This document shows, in pieces, positions 1 through 8,351 of a stretch of 33,062 nt of DNA (within the stretch, counting starts at the first letter, position 1; each line of letters begins with the position of its first letter). The notes beneath the pieces are model-generated. The model made no database searches and was not told where the DNA came from. It worked only from the letters and a program-made list of their open reading frames with translations. The DNA comes from JBEEJL01 sp043744215. GTDB lineage: Bacteria > Pseudomonadota > Gammaproteobacteria > Burkholderiales > JBEEJL01. Where the stretch lies: the NCBI GenBank assembly GCA_043744215.1, contig JAYTVC010000002.1, forward strand, positions 1 through 33,062. The letters run 5' to 3'. The position numbers and the translations under genes are program-made.

Positions 1-2
1 CT

Positions 3-68
3 TTTTGCGAAGCCCATCGCGGCGCGACTGAACGCACGATGGAAGTCATCGTCAGTACGCTGAAGTAA
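3..68 (+). CDS. 3' end of a gene cut by the window edge, possibly Kdo transferase WaaA
   Basis: Only the last 21 codons are present, reading in from the window edge and stopping at TAA 66-68. The tail contains HRGATERTMEVI, which resembles the usual WaaA C-terminus (Asn/His, Arg/Gln, Gly-Ala, then Arg and a hydrophobic end). WaaA adds Kdo to lipid A at the inner membrane. The gene would converge on tolC. The opposite strand is also open across this stretch (220 down to 1), so the strand is not certain. The assignment rests on one short motif. Confidence 0.35.
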   Translation, partial: FCEAHRGATERTMEVIVSTLK

Positions 69-312
69 TCACGCCGCGCGAAAATACTCCCAATCAAAAT
101 CGCGCCGTCCTGTATCGGGCCGAGGCCATGGCCGACAAACTCGCGGTGCTCCATGTGCAGAATTTTCCGATTCACGTCGCGTGGTATGGGGTATTTCCGA
201 CCGGAAAAAAATGATCGGTGTTAGCGCAAACTTTTTTTGATTACATTGTGTGTGAAGCGGCAACACTGCAAAAGGAATTGAATGGCGCGCGGAGTACAAA
301 ACGGAAGAATTC

Positions 313-416
313 GTAGGTCAGGTTTGCCGATAGGCTACCTGACATGAATGTCGAGATGCATTTTCCGAGATGCTGTCAGGTGGCGGTGCAAAAAACCGCG
401 CCACAACCTGACCTAC
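313..416. repeat. Nested inverted repeat, GTAGGTCAGGTT arms
   Basis: GTAGGTCAGGTT at 313-324 is the exact reverse complement of AACCTGACCTAC at 405-416. Inside lie a second pair (CTACCTGACA near 338, TGTCAGGTGGC near 374) and a short GGCGGT/ACCGC hairpin. The outer arms share the GTAGGT start with the repeats at 461-550 and 7411-7499, so they may be one family. Confidence 0.7.
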
Positions 417-429
417 CATTCACTGGCTC

Positions 430-455
430 GTCATTCCTGCGAAGGCGGGAATAAC
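430..455 (+). repeat. Copy of the GTCATTCCCGC..GCGGGAAT palindromic repeat
   Basis: GTCATTCCTGCGAAGGCGGG followed by AATAAC matches the inner arms of the nested repeat at 30228-30339 with a few substitutions. Short palindromes of this ATTCCC-N8-GGGAAT form are widely dispersed in proteobacterial genomes. Here it sits alone between two other inverted repeats. Confidence 0.65.
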
Positions 456-460
456 GGTCT

Positions 461-550
461 GGTAGGTTAGCAATCCCTTGCAGACAGCCGATAAAATGAA
501 ACCATGGATCAATAAGTAATCGCGTGTTGGCAAATGATTGCCGACCTACC
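461..550. repeat. Inverted repeat, GGTAGGT..GCAATC arms
   Basis: The left arm 461-481 (GGTAGGTTAGCAATCCCTTG, then C) and the right arm 530-550 (GCAAATGATTGCCGACCTAC, then C) are imperfect reverse complements around a spacer of about 48 bases. The unit at 7411-7499 has the same arms and a similar total length, so this is a dispersed family and not a local hairpin. Confidence 0.7.
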
Positions 551-601
551 AATGCGAGCGCGTCCAAAAAAATCGCCGTGAAGTCAATTCACGGCGATTC
601 T

Positions 602-630
602 ATAACTATTTGATTATATTGAATTATTTA
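602..630 (+). repeat. AT-rich dispersed element, copy a (tolC 3' end)
   Basis: The sequence ATAACTATTTGATTATATTG followed by AATTATTTA overlaps the tolC stop codon (628-630). TAACTATTTGATT at 603-615 is a perfect match to the IHF consensus WATCAANNNNTTR read on the other strand. It is one of six good copies in this window. Confidence 0.75.
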
Positions 631-1941
631 CTCTGTCAAACTCTTGTTCACTTCGCCCAGATCATTCTCCGACAGCACGCCGCTGGCTTGCTTCAAACGC
701 AATTCATTCAAGATCACGTTGTAGCGCGCGGCGTATAAATCGCGGCGGGTCTGAAAGACTTGTTGTTGCGCGTTAAGCACATCGACGCCGGTGCGCACGC
801 CGACCTCGCGGCCGAGCTTGGTGGATTTCAACGCCAGCTCGCTCGACGACAATGACTGCTCCAGTGCCTTCACTTGCGCCACGCCGCTGGTCACGCCGAG
901 GAAGGCTTGCTGTGCTTGCTGGGCCACGGTGCGGCGCGTGTTTTCCACATCGAATTTTGTTTTCTCCTGATTGGCGAGGGCCTCGCGTACGCGCGACTGC
1001 GTGAGGCCGCCCGTCCACAACGGCACGGCGAGTTGCACACCCACTTGCGCATTTTTTGTGCCGGTGCCGCCCGTCAACGGGGAGCCGGAGCTGTTGTTGC
1101 TGTCGTTAAAACTGCCGACCAAATCGACCGTCGGCTTGTAGCCCTGGCGCAAACGGTCGATTTCTTTTTTGGCGATCTCTGCATTGGCGCGCTGAACGAT
1201 CAATTGCAGATTTTGTTTATCGGATATGCCGACCCATTCTTCCATATTGTTGGGTTGCGGCAGGGGCAACTGCACTTGCTCTTTCAGGCGCGCCACACTG
1301 TCGGGCATTTTGCCGATGTATTGGGCGAGAATGCGGCGGCGGTTTTCCTGATCGTTACGGTCGGCAATTTCTTTTGCCACAGCGAGGTCATAGCGGGCCT
1401 GTGCTTCTTGCGAATCGACAATAGTCGACGTGCCTACTTCGAAATTGCGTTTCGCCTGGGCAAGTTGTTCGGCGATGGCGGTCTCTTGCGCCTTGGATAA
1501 AGCCACGTTGTCCTGCGCCAGCAGCACATCGAAATACGCTTGCGACACGCGCTGCAACAGGTCCATTTCGGCCAGCTTATACACGGCTTCCGCCTGGCTC
1601 ACGCCGAGTTTCGCCTGCTCAACTTGAATATCGGTTTCCGGACGGTAAAGCGATTTTGCCAGCGACAGTGTGTAGCCGTAAGTGTTGAAATTGCGCACGC
1701 CACCAATATCCAGATGCGAGTTGTTGCGCGCAGCGCTGGCACCAAAATTGGCCTGCACGTTGTTGCGCGATTCGGCTTGGGGAATGCGCTCCTGCGCCGC
1801 GCTGTAGGCCGCTTTGGCCGACGCATAGGCGGCGTCTTGCCCTTGGGCTTCGCGATAATATTGGAGCAGGTCGGCGGCGTTTGCGGGAATAGATAAGGTA
1901 GCGAGAGTGAGCGCGGTGAAAAGAGTCAGTTTGGGTTGCAT
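628..1941 (-). CDS. tolC: TolC-family outer-membrane efflux channel
   Basis: A 437-residue protein of the outer-membrane factor family: a trimer forming the exit duct for type I secretion or RND/MFS efflux. Residues 1-22 form a signal peptide ending in an Ala-Asn-Ala-Ala region, with no lipobox, which fits TolC rather than the lipidated OprM type. The mature N-terminus (LLQYYREAQGQDAAYASAKA) is typical, and the two helical-repeat halves follow, with the second entered around VGVQLAVPLWTGG. The length is normal. GGAAAAACA precedes ATG 1941. It lies downstream of a Pcm-family methyltransferase and a broken rhodanese gene on the same strand. No dedicated inner-membrane partner is adjacent, so the transport partner is unknown. 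Confidence 0.93.
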   Translation of the reverse strand: MQPKLTLFTALTLATLSIPANAADLLQYYREAQGQDAAYASAKAAYSAAQERIPQAESRNNVQANFGASAARNNSHLDIGGVRNFNTYGYTLSLAKSLYRPETDIQVEQAKLGVSQAEAVYKLAEMDLLQRVSQAYFDVLLAQDNVALSKAQETAIAEQLAQAKRNFEVGTSTIVDSQEAQARYDLAVAKEIADRNDQENRRRILAQYIGKMPDSVARLKEQVQLPLPQPNNMEEWVGISDKQNLQLIVQRANAEIAKKEIDRLRQGYKPTVDLVGSFNDSNNSSGSPLTGGTGTKNAQVGVQLAVPLWTGGLTQSRVREALANQEKTKFDVENTRRTVAQQAQQAFLGVTSGVAQVKALEQSLSSSELALKSTKLGREVGVRTGVDVLNAQQQVFQTRRDLYAARYNVILNELRLKQASGVLSENDLGEVNKSLTE

Positions 1942-1980
1942 TGTTTTTCCGTTTCTTGATTAACTGTTGGTGACGGCAGT

Positions 1981-2327
1981 TCAGTATGTTGGCATCGCGA
2001 TATTGACCACTCGCGCGCAGCGATTAACGATTAACGATTAACGATTAACGCCGCCTGATAAATTATAGACAGAGTTGAACCCTGCGTTAACAAGATAACC
2101 CGCCAAATGCAGACTTCGCATGCCGCAATGACAAACCACGACCGTGAACGCATCCATTCTCAGCTTAAACCAACGGGCGGGAATCTCATTCACGGGAATA
2201 GGCTGCGAACCTGCAATAGGGCAATGTTCCTATTCCCAAAGTTCCCGCGCGTCGAGCAAGGCCGGCCTGGCTTTGGGCGCATCTTGCAGCAATTCGCCAA
2301 CTCGCGTGGCGCGAGCTGAGCAATCAA
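1981..2327 (-). pseudogene. Rhodanese-like domain gene, broken in three places
   Basis: On the minus strand the pieces of a small rhodanese (sulfurtransferase-fold) protein are readable, but not in one frame. It would start with TTG 2327, overlapping the pcm stop codon, and read IAQLAPRELA. It then needs a one-base shift near 2296 to continue as ELLQDAPKARPALLDARELW. An in-frame TAG at 2230-2232 follows. The rest of the domain is intact, including the active-site loop CHCGMRS and GYLVNAGFNSVYNLSGG. Four copies of the 7-mer GTTAATC (2022-2049) then bring in TAA at 2038-2040. Beyond the repeat the same frame gives VNRCARVVNIAMPTY and TGA at 1981-1983, matching the expected C-terminus. A functional protein could come only from readthrough plus frameshifting. 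Confidence 0.85.
2022..2049. repeat. 7-bp tandem repeat (GATTAAC)x4
   Basis: Four perfect head-to-tail copies of GATTAAC. It falls inside the 3' part of the rhodanese pseudogene. Removing three copies (21 bases) restores an open frame into the family-like C-terminus, which suggests slippage expansion from a single ancestral copy. Confidence 0.9.
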
Positions 2328-2977
2328 AACTTGAAACGCTCCGGCTGCGGCGCGTTGGTCAATGGCTTGATGCACGTCTCGAATAATTCCACAGCTGTCG
2401 TTACACCCGTGCCGCCAGCGGTGTAGAGCATGCCTTTCATCACCGGCGCGTCGCCTACGACCGCGAACAAACGTCCGCCCGCATTCAGTTGCTTCAACCA
2501 TTCCGGCGCGAGTATTGGCGTTGAGCCGGTGAGCACAATCACGTCGTAAGGCGCGGTTTGCTGCCAGCCGCGCGCGCCGTCGCCGATTTCCAGCTGCACG
2601 TTGTGAACATAATCGGCAGCGAGGTTGCGCTTGGCCATCTCGTGCAATTCAGGAACGATTTCGATGGATTGCACCATCGCGCCACATTTCGCCAACAACG
2701 CCGTCATGTAACCGCTGCCGCTGCCGATTTCGAGAATCTTGTCGGTTTTTTTGATGCTAAGTTCCTGCACGATGCGCGCTTCCATCTTGGGTTGCAGCAT
2801 GGTTTCTGCATGGCCGATGGGGATTTCCATATCCACAAACGCGAGCTCGCGGCAGGCAATCGGCACATATTTTTCACGATGCACTTGAAACAGCAAATCC
2901 AAAACGTTGGTGTCCAGCACATCCCAGGTGCGGATCTGCTGCTCCACCATATTGAAACGTGCCTGTTCGATATCCAT
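2324..2977 (-). CDS. Protein-L-isoaspartate O-methyltransferase family protein
   Basis: A SAM-dependent methyltransferase of the Pcm family, here 217 residues. The nucleotide-binding motif LEIGSGSGYMTALLA is clear, followed by the acidic strand end SIEIVPELHEMA and the family motif GDGARGW. The N-terminus MDIEQARFNMVEQQIRTWDV is typical of the short Pcm-like proteins found beside tolC in pseudomonads, so ATG 2977 is preferred over a GTG 33 bases upstream. The family repairs isoaspartyl residues, but this divergent branch may have another substrate. Its stop overlaps the putative TTG start of the rhodanese pseudogene, which suggests the two were once translationally coupled. It is divergent from thiC. 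Confidence 0.85.
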   Translation of the reverse strand: MDIEQARFNMVEQQIRTWDVLDTNVLDLLFQVHREKYVPIACRELAFVDMEIPIGHAETMLQPKMEARIVQELSIKKTDKILEIGSGSGYMTALLAKCGAMVQSIEIVPELHEMAKRNLAADYVHNVQLEIGDGARGWQQTAPYDVIVLTGSTPILAPEWLKQLNAGGRLFAVVGDAPVMKGMLYTAGGTGVTTAVELFETCIKPLTNAPQPERFKF

Positions 2978-3039
2978 TGCGCCCACAGCGTTACCTTTGA
3001 ATTTATTCACAAATTTAGTGAGAGCAATTATGCCACATT

Positions 3040-3048
3040 TGCTATAAT
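3040..3048 (+). promoter_or_regulatory. Extended -10 promoter for thiC
   Basis: TGCTATAAT is a perfect extended -10 element (TGn plus TATAAT). No good -35 lies 17 bases upstream, which is common with extended -10 promoters. Transcription would begin near 3055, just before the TPP aptamer. Confidence 0.6.
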
Positions 3049-3054
3049 TTTAAT

Positions 3055-3198
3055 CGTTAGCTAGGGGTCCCTGCGTTAATTCGGAAGCCCTGCTTAAGCT
3101 CTAGCGACATCGGACTTAAGCAGGGCTTCCAGCATCGCTCGGTGAGATACACCCTCTGAACCTGATACGGATAATGCCGGCGCAGGGAAGCGATGCAC
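3055..3198 (+). ncRNA. TPP riboswitch (THI element) upstream of thiC
   Basis: The aptamer core is present in order: GGGGT (3064-3068), TGAGATACACCC (3143-3154), CTGAACCTGATACGG, ATAATGCCGGCGCAGGGAA (to about 3189). This is the conserved thiamine-pyrophosphate-binding RNA. GGGGT pairs with ACCC to form P2. The variable P3 arm is enlarged by a perfect 16-bp stem (3083-3098 with 3115-3130) around a 16-base loop. Aptamer boundaries are approximate because P1 is short. Confidence 0.95.
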
Positions 3199-3208
3199 AC
3201 CCGCCTCC

Positions 3209-3233
3209 GCTCCTTGCGCTTCACTCAAGGAGC
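3209..3233 (+). promoter_or_regulatory. Shine-Dalgarno-sequestering hairpin of the TPP riboswitch
   Basis: GCTCCTTG at 3209-3216 pairs perfectly with CAAGGAGC at 3226-3233 across a nine-base loop. The right arm contains AAGGAG (3227-3232), the ribosome binding site of thiC seven bases before ATG 3239. This is the expected expression platform for translational shut-off when TPP is bound. There is no U-tract, so transcription termination is less likely. Confidence 0.75.
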
Positions 3234-3238
3234 ATCAC

Positions 3239-5115
<1,877 letters not shown>

Positions 5116-5119
<4 letters not shown>

Positions 5120-5145
5120 CTAATTGATTATAAACAATTATTTTA
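5116..5145 (+). repeat. AT-rich dispersed element, copy b (thiC 3' end)
   Basis: It begins at the last base before the thiC TAA and reads GTAACTAATTGATTATAAAC then AATTATTTTA. TAACTAATTGATT (5117-5129) matches the IHF consensus perfectly. It is nearly identical to copy c at 6871. Confidence 0.8.
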
Positions 5146-5163
5146 CTTTATAGAGGTGCGGAT

Positions 5164-5211
5164 ATGGACAAGCAAAAGTTATTCAATCGGTTTTCCCGCC
5201 AGCCTGTTTAG
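5164..5211 (+). CDS. Possible 15-residue leader peptide
   Basis: ATG 5164 follows GAGGTG at a five-base spacing, a good ribosome binding site, and opens MDKQKLFNRFSRQPV before TAG. Nothing else supports it. It could be a leader peptide, the remnant of a longer gene, or chance. Confidence 0.2.
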   Translation: MDKQKLFNRFSRQPV

Positions 5212-5284
5212 TGCCAGCGCTTGCTTGCGAGAGGGCAGCCGCGAGCCGCGTCGATTTATTTGAACCGGTTAATGCGATAAGAAA

Positions 5285-5434
5285 ATGCAAAGCAAAAAAA
5301 TCTTTTTAGTTTGCGTGACAAGCTGGTTTGCAGGGTCAACGCTTGCGCTGATGGTTGCAGCAAAAACCACGACTGCCCAACGTGGCCCTGGCGCTGCAAT
5401 GGACACCCATACCGGAATTCACCAAACAAAATAA
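5285..5434 (+). CDS. Small secreted or membrane-anchored protein upstream of cls
   Basis: A 49-codon frame starting MQSKKIFLVCVTSWFAGSTL. A lysine pair followed by a hydrophobic run of about 22 residues looks like a signal peptide or single membrane anchor. The remainder is short and polar (AKTTTAQRGPGAAMDTHTG). It ends three bases before the cls start codon, so the two could be co-translated. The ribosome binding site is weak (AGA before ATG). I do not recognise a family. Confidence 0.4.
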   Translation: MQSKKIFLVCVTSWFAGSTLALMVAAKTTTAQRGPGAAMDTHTGIHQTK

Positions 5435-5437
5435 TCC

Positions 5438-6853
5438 ATGAACGACTTTCTCATCGCGGCACTCATCGCATTATGGATTGGCTATGTCATCAGCCTCTCG
5501 ATTGTCATCGTGCTGCAAAAGCGTCCGCCGATTTCGAGTTTGAGTTGGATTTTGTCGTTGGCGTTTTTGCCTTATGTGGGGTTTTTGATTTATTTTATTT
5601 TCGGGCCGCAGCGCTTGAAGCGGCAGCGTTTGCGCCGTATGCGTCTACGCGCGTCGTTAAATGCGGTGGCCGAAATTAGCCATCTAAAAAACCAACTCAA
5701 TGGCGATGTGCCGGTGCATGCCGCGCAGCAAATTCGTTTGGGCCATGCGACGACGGACTTTCCCGTTTCGACCTGCCACGAATTGAATCTGTTAGTCGAT
5801 GGCGCGCAGACTTACGAGACGATTTTTTCGGCGATTCGCGCAGCGAAACATCATGTGCATCTGGAATACTATATTTATGAGCCGGATAAAATCGGCACGG
5901 CGTTACGCGATGTGCTGATTGAAAAAGCGCGCGCCGGCGTGCAAGTACGCTTGCTGGTGGATGCGTTGGGCGCGGGCAAACTCGGCACGAAATTTCTCGC
6001 ACCTTTGCGCGAAGCGGGCGCAGAAATCGCATTTTTCCATCCGACCCGATTGCGCATGCGGCCTGTGTGGAACATGCGCACCCACCGCAAAATAGTGGTG
6101 TGCGACGGGCGCGTGGGGTTTACCGGCGGCATCAACATCACCGACACGGAAGACGAACGCACCAAGCCCGATGCCTATCACGACACGCATTTACATCTCG
6201 AAGGCCCGGCAGTGCGCTGGCTGCAAATGATTTTTATCGAAGACTGGTTGTATTCAACCGGCCAGACTTTGGGCGGCGCGGAACTGGTGCCCGAGTTAAT
6301 GTCGGGGCAATATGCGGTGCAGATAATTCCATCCGGCCCCGACAGCGAATGGGAGGCGATTCATCGCACGTACATCGCCGCCATTGAGCGCGCGCGCAGT
6401 CGCGTGTGGCTCACTACGCCGTATTTTGTTCCGGGCGAAGCGGCGCTGCTAGCGCTGACTTCAGCCGCATTGCGCGGCGTGGATGTAAAATTACTGGTGC
6501 CGCGCAAAGGCGACTCGGCGTTTGTGACGGCGGCGGCGCGATCCTATTACGACGAGTTACTGCGCGCGGGCGTGCATGTGTTTGAGTTCACCACGCGCAT
6601 GTTGCATTCCAAAACTTTGGTGGTCGATGATGACTTCGCGCTGATTGGCACGGCGAATTTTGATAACCGCAGTTTTCGCTTAAACTTTGAAGTGTGCGCC
6701 ACCGCTTATGGCGCGCATCTGAACGGGCAACTCGCTAAGCAATTTCAGCGTGACCTCGCCTCATCGCAAATCGTGCGTGCCAAAGGCGCGCGCGCGCCGT
6801 TCCGTGAGCGGTTGTTTGATGCGGTGGCGCGGCTGGCTTCGCCGTTGTTATAG
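5438..6853 (+). CDS. cls: Cardiolipin synthase, PLD superfamily
   Basis: Condenses phosphatidylglycerol into cardiolipin at the inner membrane. The 471-residue length is typical of ClsA-type enzymes. Two membrane segments lie at the N-terminus (about residues 3-25 and 34-56, the latter with SWILSLAFLPYVGFLIYFIF), followed by a basic RLKRQRLRRMR stretch. Both phospholipase-D motifs are intact: HRKIVVCDGRVGFTGGIN near residue 216 and HSKTLVVDDDFALIGTANFD near residue 390. Whether it is ClsA or a relative cannot be settled by eye. A copy of the AT-rich element follows 17 bases after the stop. Confidence 0.93.
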   Translation: MNDFLIAALIALWIGYVISLSIVIVLQKRPPISSLSWILSLAFLPYVGFLIYFIFGPQRLKRQRLRRMRLRASLNAVAEISHLKNQLNGDVPVHAAQQIRLGHATTDFPVSTCHELNLLVDGAQTYETIFSAIRAAKHHVHLEYYIYEPDKIGTALRDVLIEKARAGVQVRLLVDALGAGKLGTKFLAPLREAGAEIAFFHPTRLRMRPVWNMRTHRKIVVCDGRVGFTGGINITDTEDERTKPDAYHDTHLHLEGPAVRWLQMIFIEDWLYSTGQTLGGAELVPELMSGQYAVQIIPSGPDSEWEAIHRTYIAAIERARSRVWLTTPYFVPGEAALLALTSAALRGVDVKLLVPRKGDSAFVTAAARSYYDELLRAGVHVFEFTTRMLHSKTLVVDDDFALIGTANFDNRSFRLNFEVCATAYGAHLNGQLAKQFQRDLASSQIVRAKGARAPFRERLFDAVARLASPLL

Positions 6854-6870
6854 GGATTTTGTGGTCGCAT

Positions 6871-6900
6871 GTAACTAATTGATTATAAACAATATTTATT
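6871..6900 (+). repeat. AT-rich dispersed element, copy c (after cls)
   Basis: GTAACTAATTGATTATAAAC then AATATTTATT, identical to copy b over its first 22 bases and containing the same perfect IHF-consensus match. It lies between cls and the next gene. Confidence 0.8.
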
Positions 6901-6977
6901 TATGTTGTGCGTAAACCTAACGGCGCGTTTTACCGTTTGATGGCTACTGATAGTGACTAAATCGACTGGAGATAAAA

Positions 6978-7313
6978 TTGAAAATCGCAAAAATTATTTT
7001 GTTGAGCGCCGCGCTGCTTTGCGCACCGCTTGCACGGGCTGCCGATGAAAATTCTTCCATGGATCAGCTCGGCGAAAAATTGAATCCGGAAAAAATCTTC
7101 AAAGGCAAAATCAGCGAAGCCGATATCGACACTCTGGCTGACGCAATGAAATCTGCGCTCGCCGGCAAGAAGCCGGTGTTGCCCGATGATTTTAAATTGC
7201 GCATTAAAGCAATGGCTGAGTCGATGCGCACGGAAATGACGCCGATCATGAGTCAGTTAATTGATGAGATGGCGAAAACGATCAAGCAGGAAATGAAAGG
7301 CGAGAAAATTTGA
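6978..7313 (+). CDS. Small periplasmic protein of unknown function
   Basis: A 111-residue protein starting with TTG, with GGAG nine bases upstream (6967-6970). A clear signal peptide (KIAKIILLSAALLCAPLARA, then Ala-Asp) should be cleaved near residue 22. The mature part is about 90 residues, acidic-basic mixed and predicted helical, with no cysteines and no motif I recognise. It is followed by a strong terminator, so it is probably transcribed alone or as the last gene after cls. Confidence 0.75.
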   Translation: MKIAKIILLSAALLCAPLARAADENSSMDQLGEKLNPEKIFKGKISEADIDTLADAMKSALAGKKPVLPDDFKLRIKAMAESMRTEMTPIMSQLIDEMAKTIKQEMKGEKI

Positions 7314-7341
7314 TTCGGGTTTCATCCTGGCGCTTCACCAT

Positions 7342-7369
7342 CATGGCCGGTTTTCCGGCCATGTTTTTT
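7342..7369 (+). terminator. Rho-independent terminator after the 6978-7313 gene
   Basis: CATGGCCGG-TTTT-CCGGCCATG is a perfect nine-bp stem with a four-base loop, followed directly by six T residues. Confidence 0.92.
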
Positions 7370-7708
7370 GTTATCTCCCAAATTACGCAATCCCCGCTCG
7401 CAACGCGCTCTTGTAGGTCGGCAATCCTTTGCCGATGGATGGCTAAGCCAGTCAGGTTTTGATGTAACAATTCGTCGGCAAGGGATTGCCGACCTACAAA
7501 GACAAATCGGTTGTTAGTGAAAATGCGGTGATTGATTTCGCCCATGGTTCGACGAGCTCACCATGAACGGAATCGATTTGACCTGTTGGCATGGCGTTTA
7601 TCGAAGTGTGAGCGCACGAATGACATCAACCACAGCCTAGCCAATCGCTTTTCTCCCCGTTACACTGACGCCTGTTTGTATCCATCACTCTCAACAACAG
7701 GAGCCATC
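7370..7708. other. Repeat-bearing spacer between the terminator and the Fae-like gene
   Basis: About 340 bases without a gene of its own. It holds the 7411-7499 inverted repeat and a short CATGGT/ACCATG palindrome (7543-7565) within a stretch resembling the common GGTTCGAC..CTCACCATGAACGG dispersed sequence. The reading frame of the next gene is open back to 7532 but lacks coding character there. Confidence 0.6.
7411..7499. repeat. Inverted repeat, TTGTAGGTCGGCAATCC arms
   Basis: The left arm 7411-7437 starts TTGTAGGTCGGCAATCC and continues TTTGCCGA. The right arm 7474-7499 reads the reverse complement with one or two changes. The spacer is about 36 bases. It belongs with the 461-550 repeat. 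Confidence 0.85.
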
Positions 7709-8245
7709 ATGTCTGAAAAAATTCTATTCCGTTCTGGCGAGGCCACGGTGTTTGCCAAGCCCGGCCAGTTTACCGATGCGATGCCAGAAATTTTAATCGG
7801 CGAGGTAAGCGGCCCGGTGGGCCAGGCGTTCGCCAACATGATGGGGCAGACGGCGGGCCATACGCGCATGTTCGCGATCCGCGCGTGCAACCAGATGGTG
7901 AAGCCGGCAACGATGATGGTGCCCAAGGTCACCATCAAGAATAGCAAAATGATCGAACTGTTCGGCGGCGTGGTGCAGGCGGGCACGGCAGACGCCATTG
8001 TCGATTGCCTGATTGAAAATATTTTGCCGCGCGATCAGGCGAATAATTTGTGCATCATCAGTCTGGTGTGGATCGACCCGCAAACCCTCACCGATAAAAA
8101 TCTCGATCTGAAAGATATGTATCGCACCAATTACGAAGCGACCAAACTCGCGGTGACACGCGCGATGCGCAACGAGCCGAGTGTGGAAGAGTTGATTGCC
8201 AAGCGACACACGATGAAGCACGAGATGTACGATCCGGCGGCGTGA
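7709..8245 (+). CDS. Formaldehyde-activating enzyme (Fae) family protein lacking the usual active-site His
   Basis: A 178-residue protein with the Fae fold signatures: SGPVGQAFANMM, KPATMMVPKVTIKN, a glycine-bearing FGGVVQAG region and the very characteristic NYEATKLAVTRAM near the C-terminus. True Fae joins formaldehyde to tetrahydromethanopterin using a histidine in an Ala-His-Ile-Asp-Leu segment. Here the aligned segment reads AMPEILIG, so that His is a Met. The N-terminus also lacks the usual GEALVGDG opening. This suggests a Fae-like paralogue with another role. CAGGAG seven bases before ATG 7709 fixes the start. No other C1-pathway gene is in the window. Confidence 0.82.
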   Translation: MSEKILFRSGEATVFAKPGQFTDAMPEILIGEVSGPVGQAFANMMGQTAGHTRMFAIRACNQMVKPATMMVPKVTIKNSKMIELFGGVVQAGTADAIVDCLIENILPRDQANNLCIISLVWIDPQTLTDKNLDLKDMYRTNYEATKLAVTRAMRNEPSVEELIAKRHTMKHEMYDPAA

Positions 8246-8317
8246 TTTTGTGAAGCAGAAAAAGCCTGCGCGATGATGCTTTCGCTTTTGGTTTGAATTA
8301 GCAGAACGCTAATAATA

Positions 8318-8346
8318 CAAAATATTGAATATAATCAAATAGTTAC
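8318..8346 (-). repeat. AT-rich dispersed element, copy d (nuclease gene 3' end)
   Basis: On the minus strand it reads GTAACTATTTGATTATATTC then AATATTTTG, five bases after the stop codon of the SNase-like gene. It contains a perfect IHF-consensus match (AATCAAATAGTTA on the plus strand). Confidence 0.8.
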
Positions 8347-8351
8347 ACGCA

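Larger units (their letters stand above)
69..627. other. Gene-free stretch between the 1-68 gene end and tolC
   Basis: About 560 bases with no convincing gene. It holds two inverted-repeat units (313-416 and 461-550), one half of a common palindromic repeat (430-455), and a copy of the AT-rich dispersed element touching the tolC stop codon (602-630). A frame on the plus strand (32-214) and one on the minus strand (220 to the edge) are both open, but neither encodes a protein I recognise. Confidence 0.6.

Noticed and set aside
32..214. Open frame containing AVLYRAEAMADKLAVLHVQN after the putative waaA end
   Set aside because: It has no start codon or ribosome binding site in a sensible place, no recognised family, and the opposite strand is equally open. 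Kept only as a note.
874..1500. Long plus-strand ORF of 208 codons opposite tolC
   Set aside because: It is antisense to a clear TolC coding sequence, resembles no protein family and reflects the codon bias of the real gene.
7532..7708. Upstream extension of the Fae-like gene (59 codons)
   Set aside because: No ribosome binding site at the upstream ATG, it overlaps a dispersed repeat-like sequence, and Fae-family proteins begin near ATG 7709.
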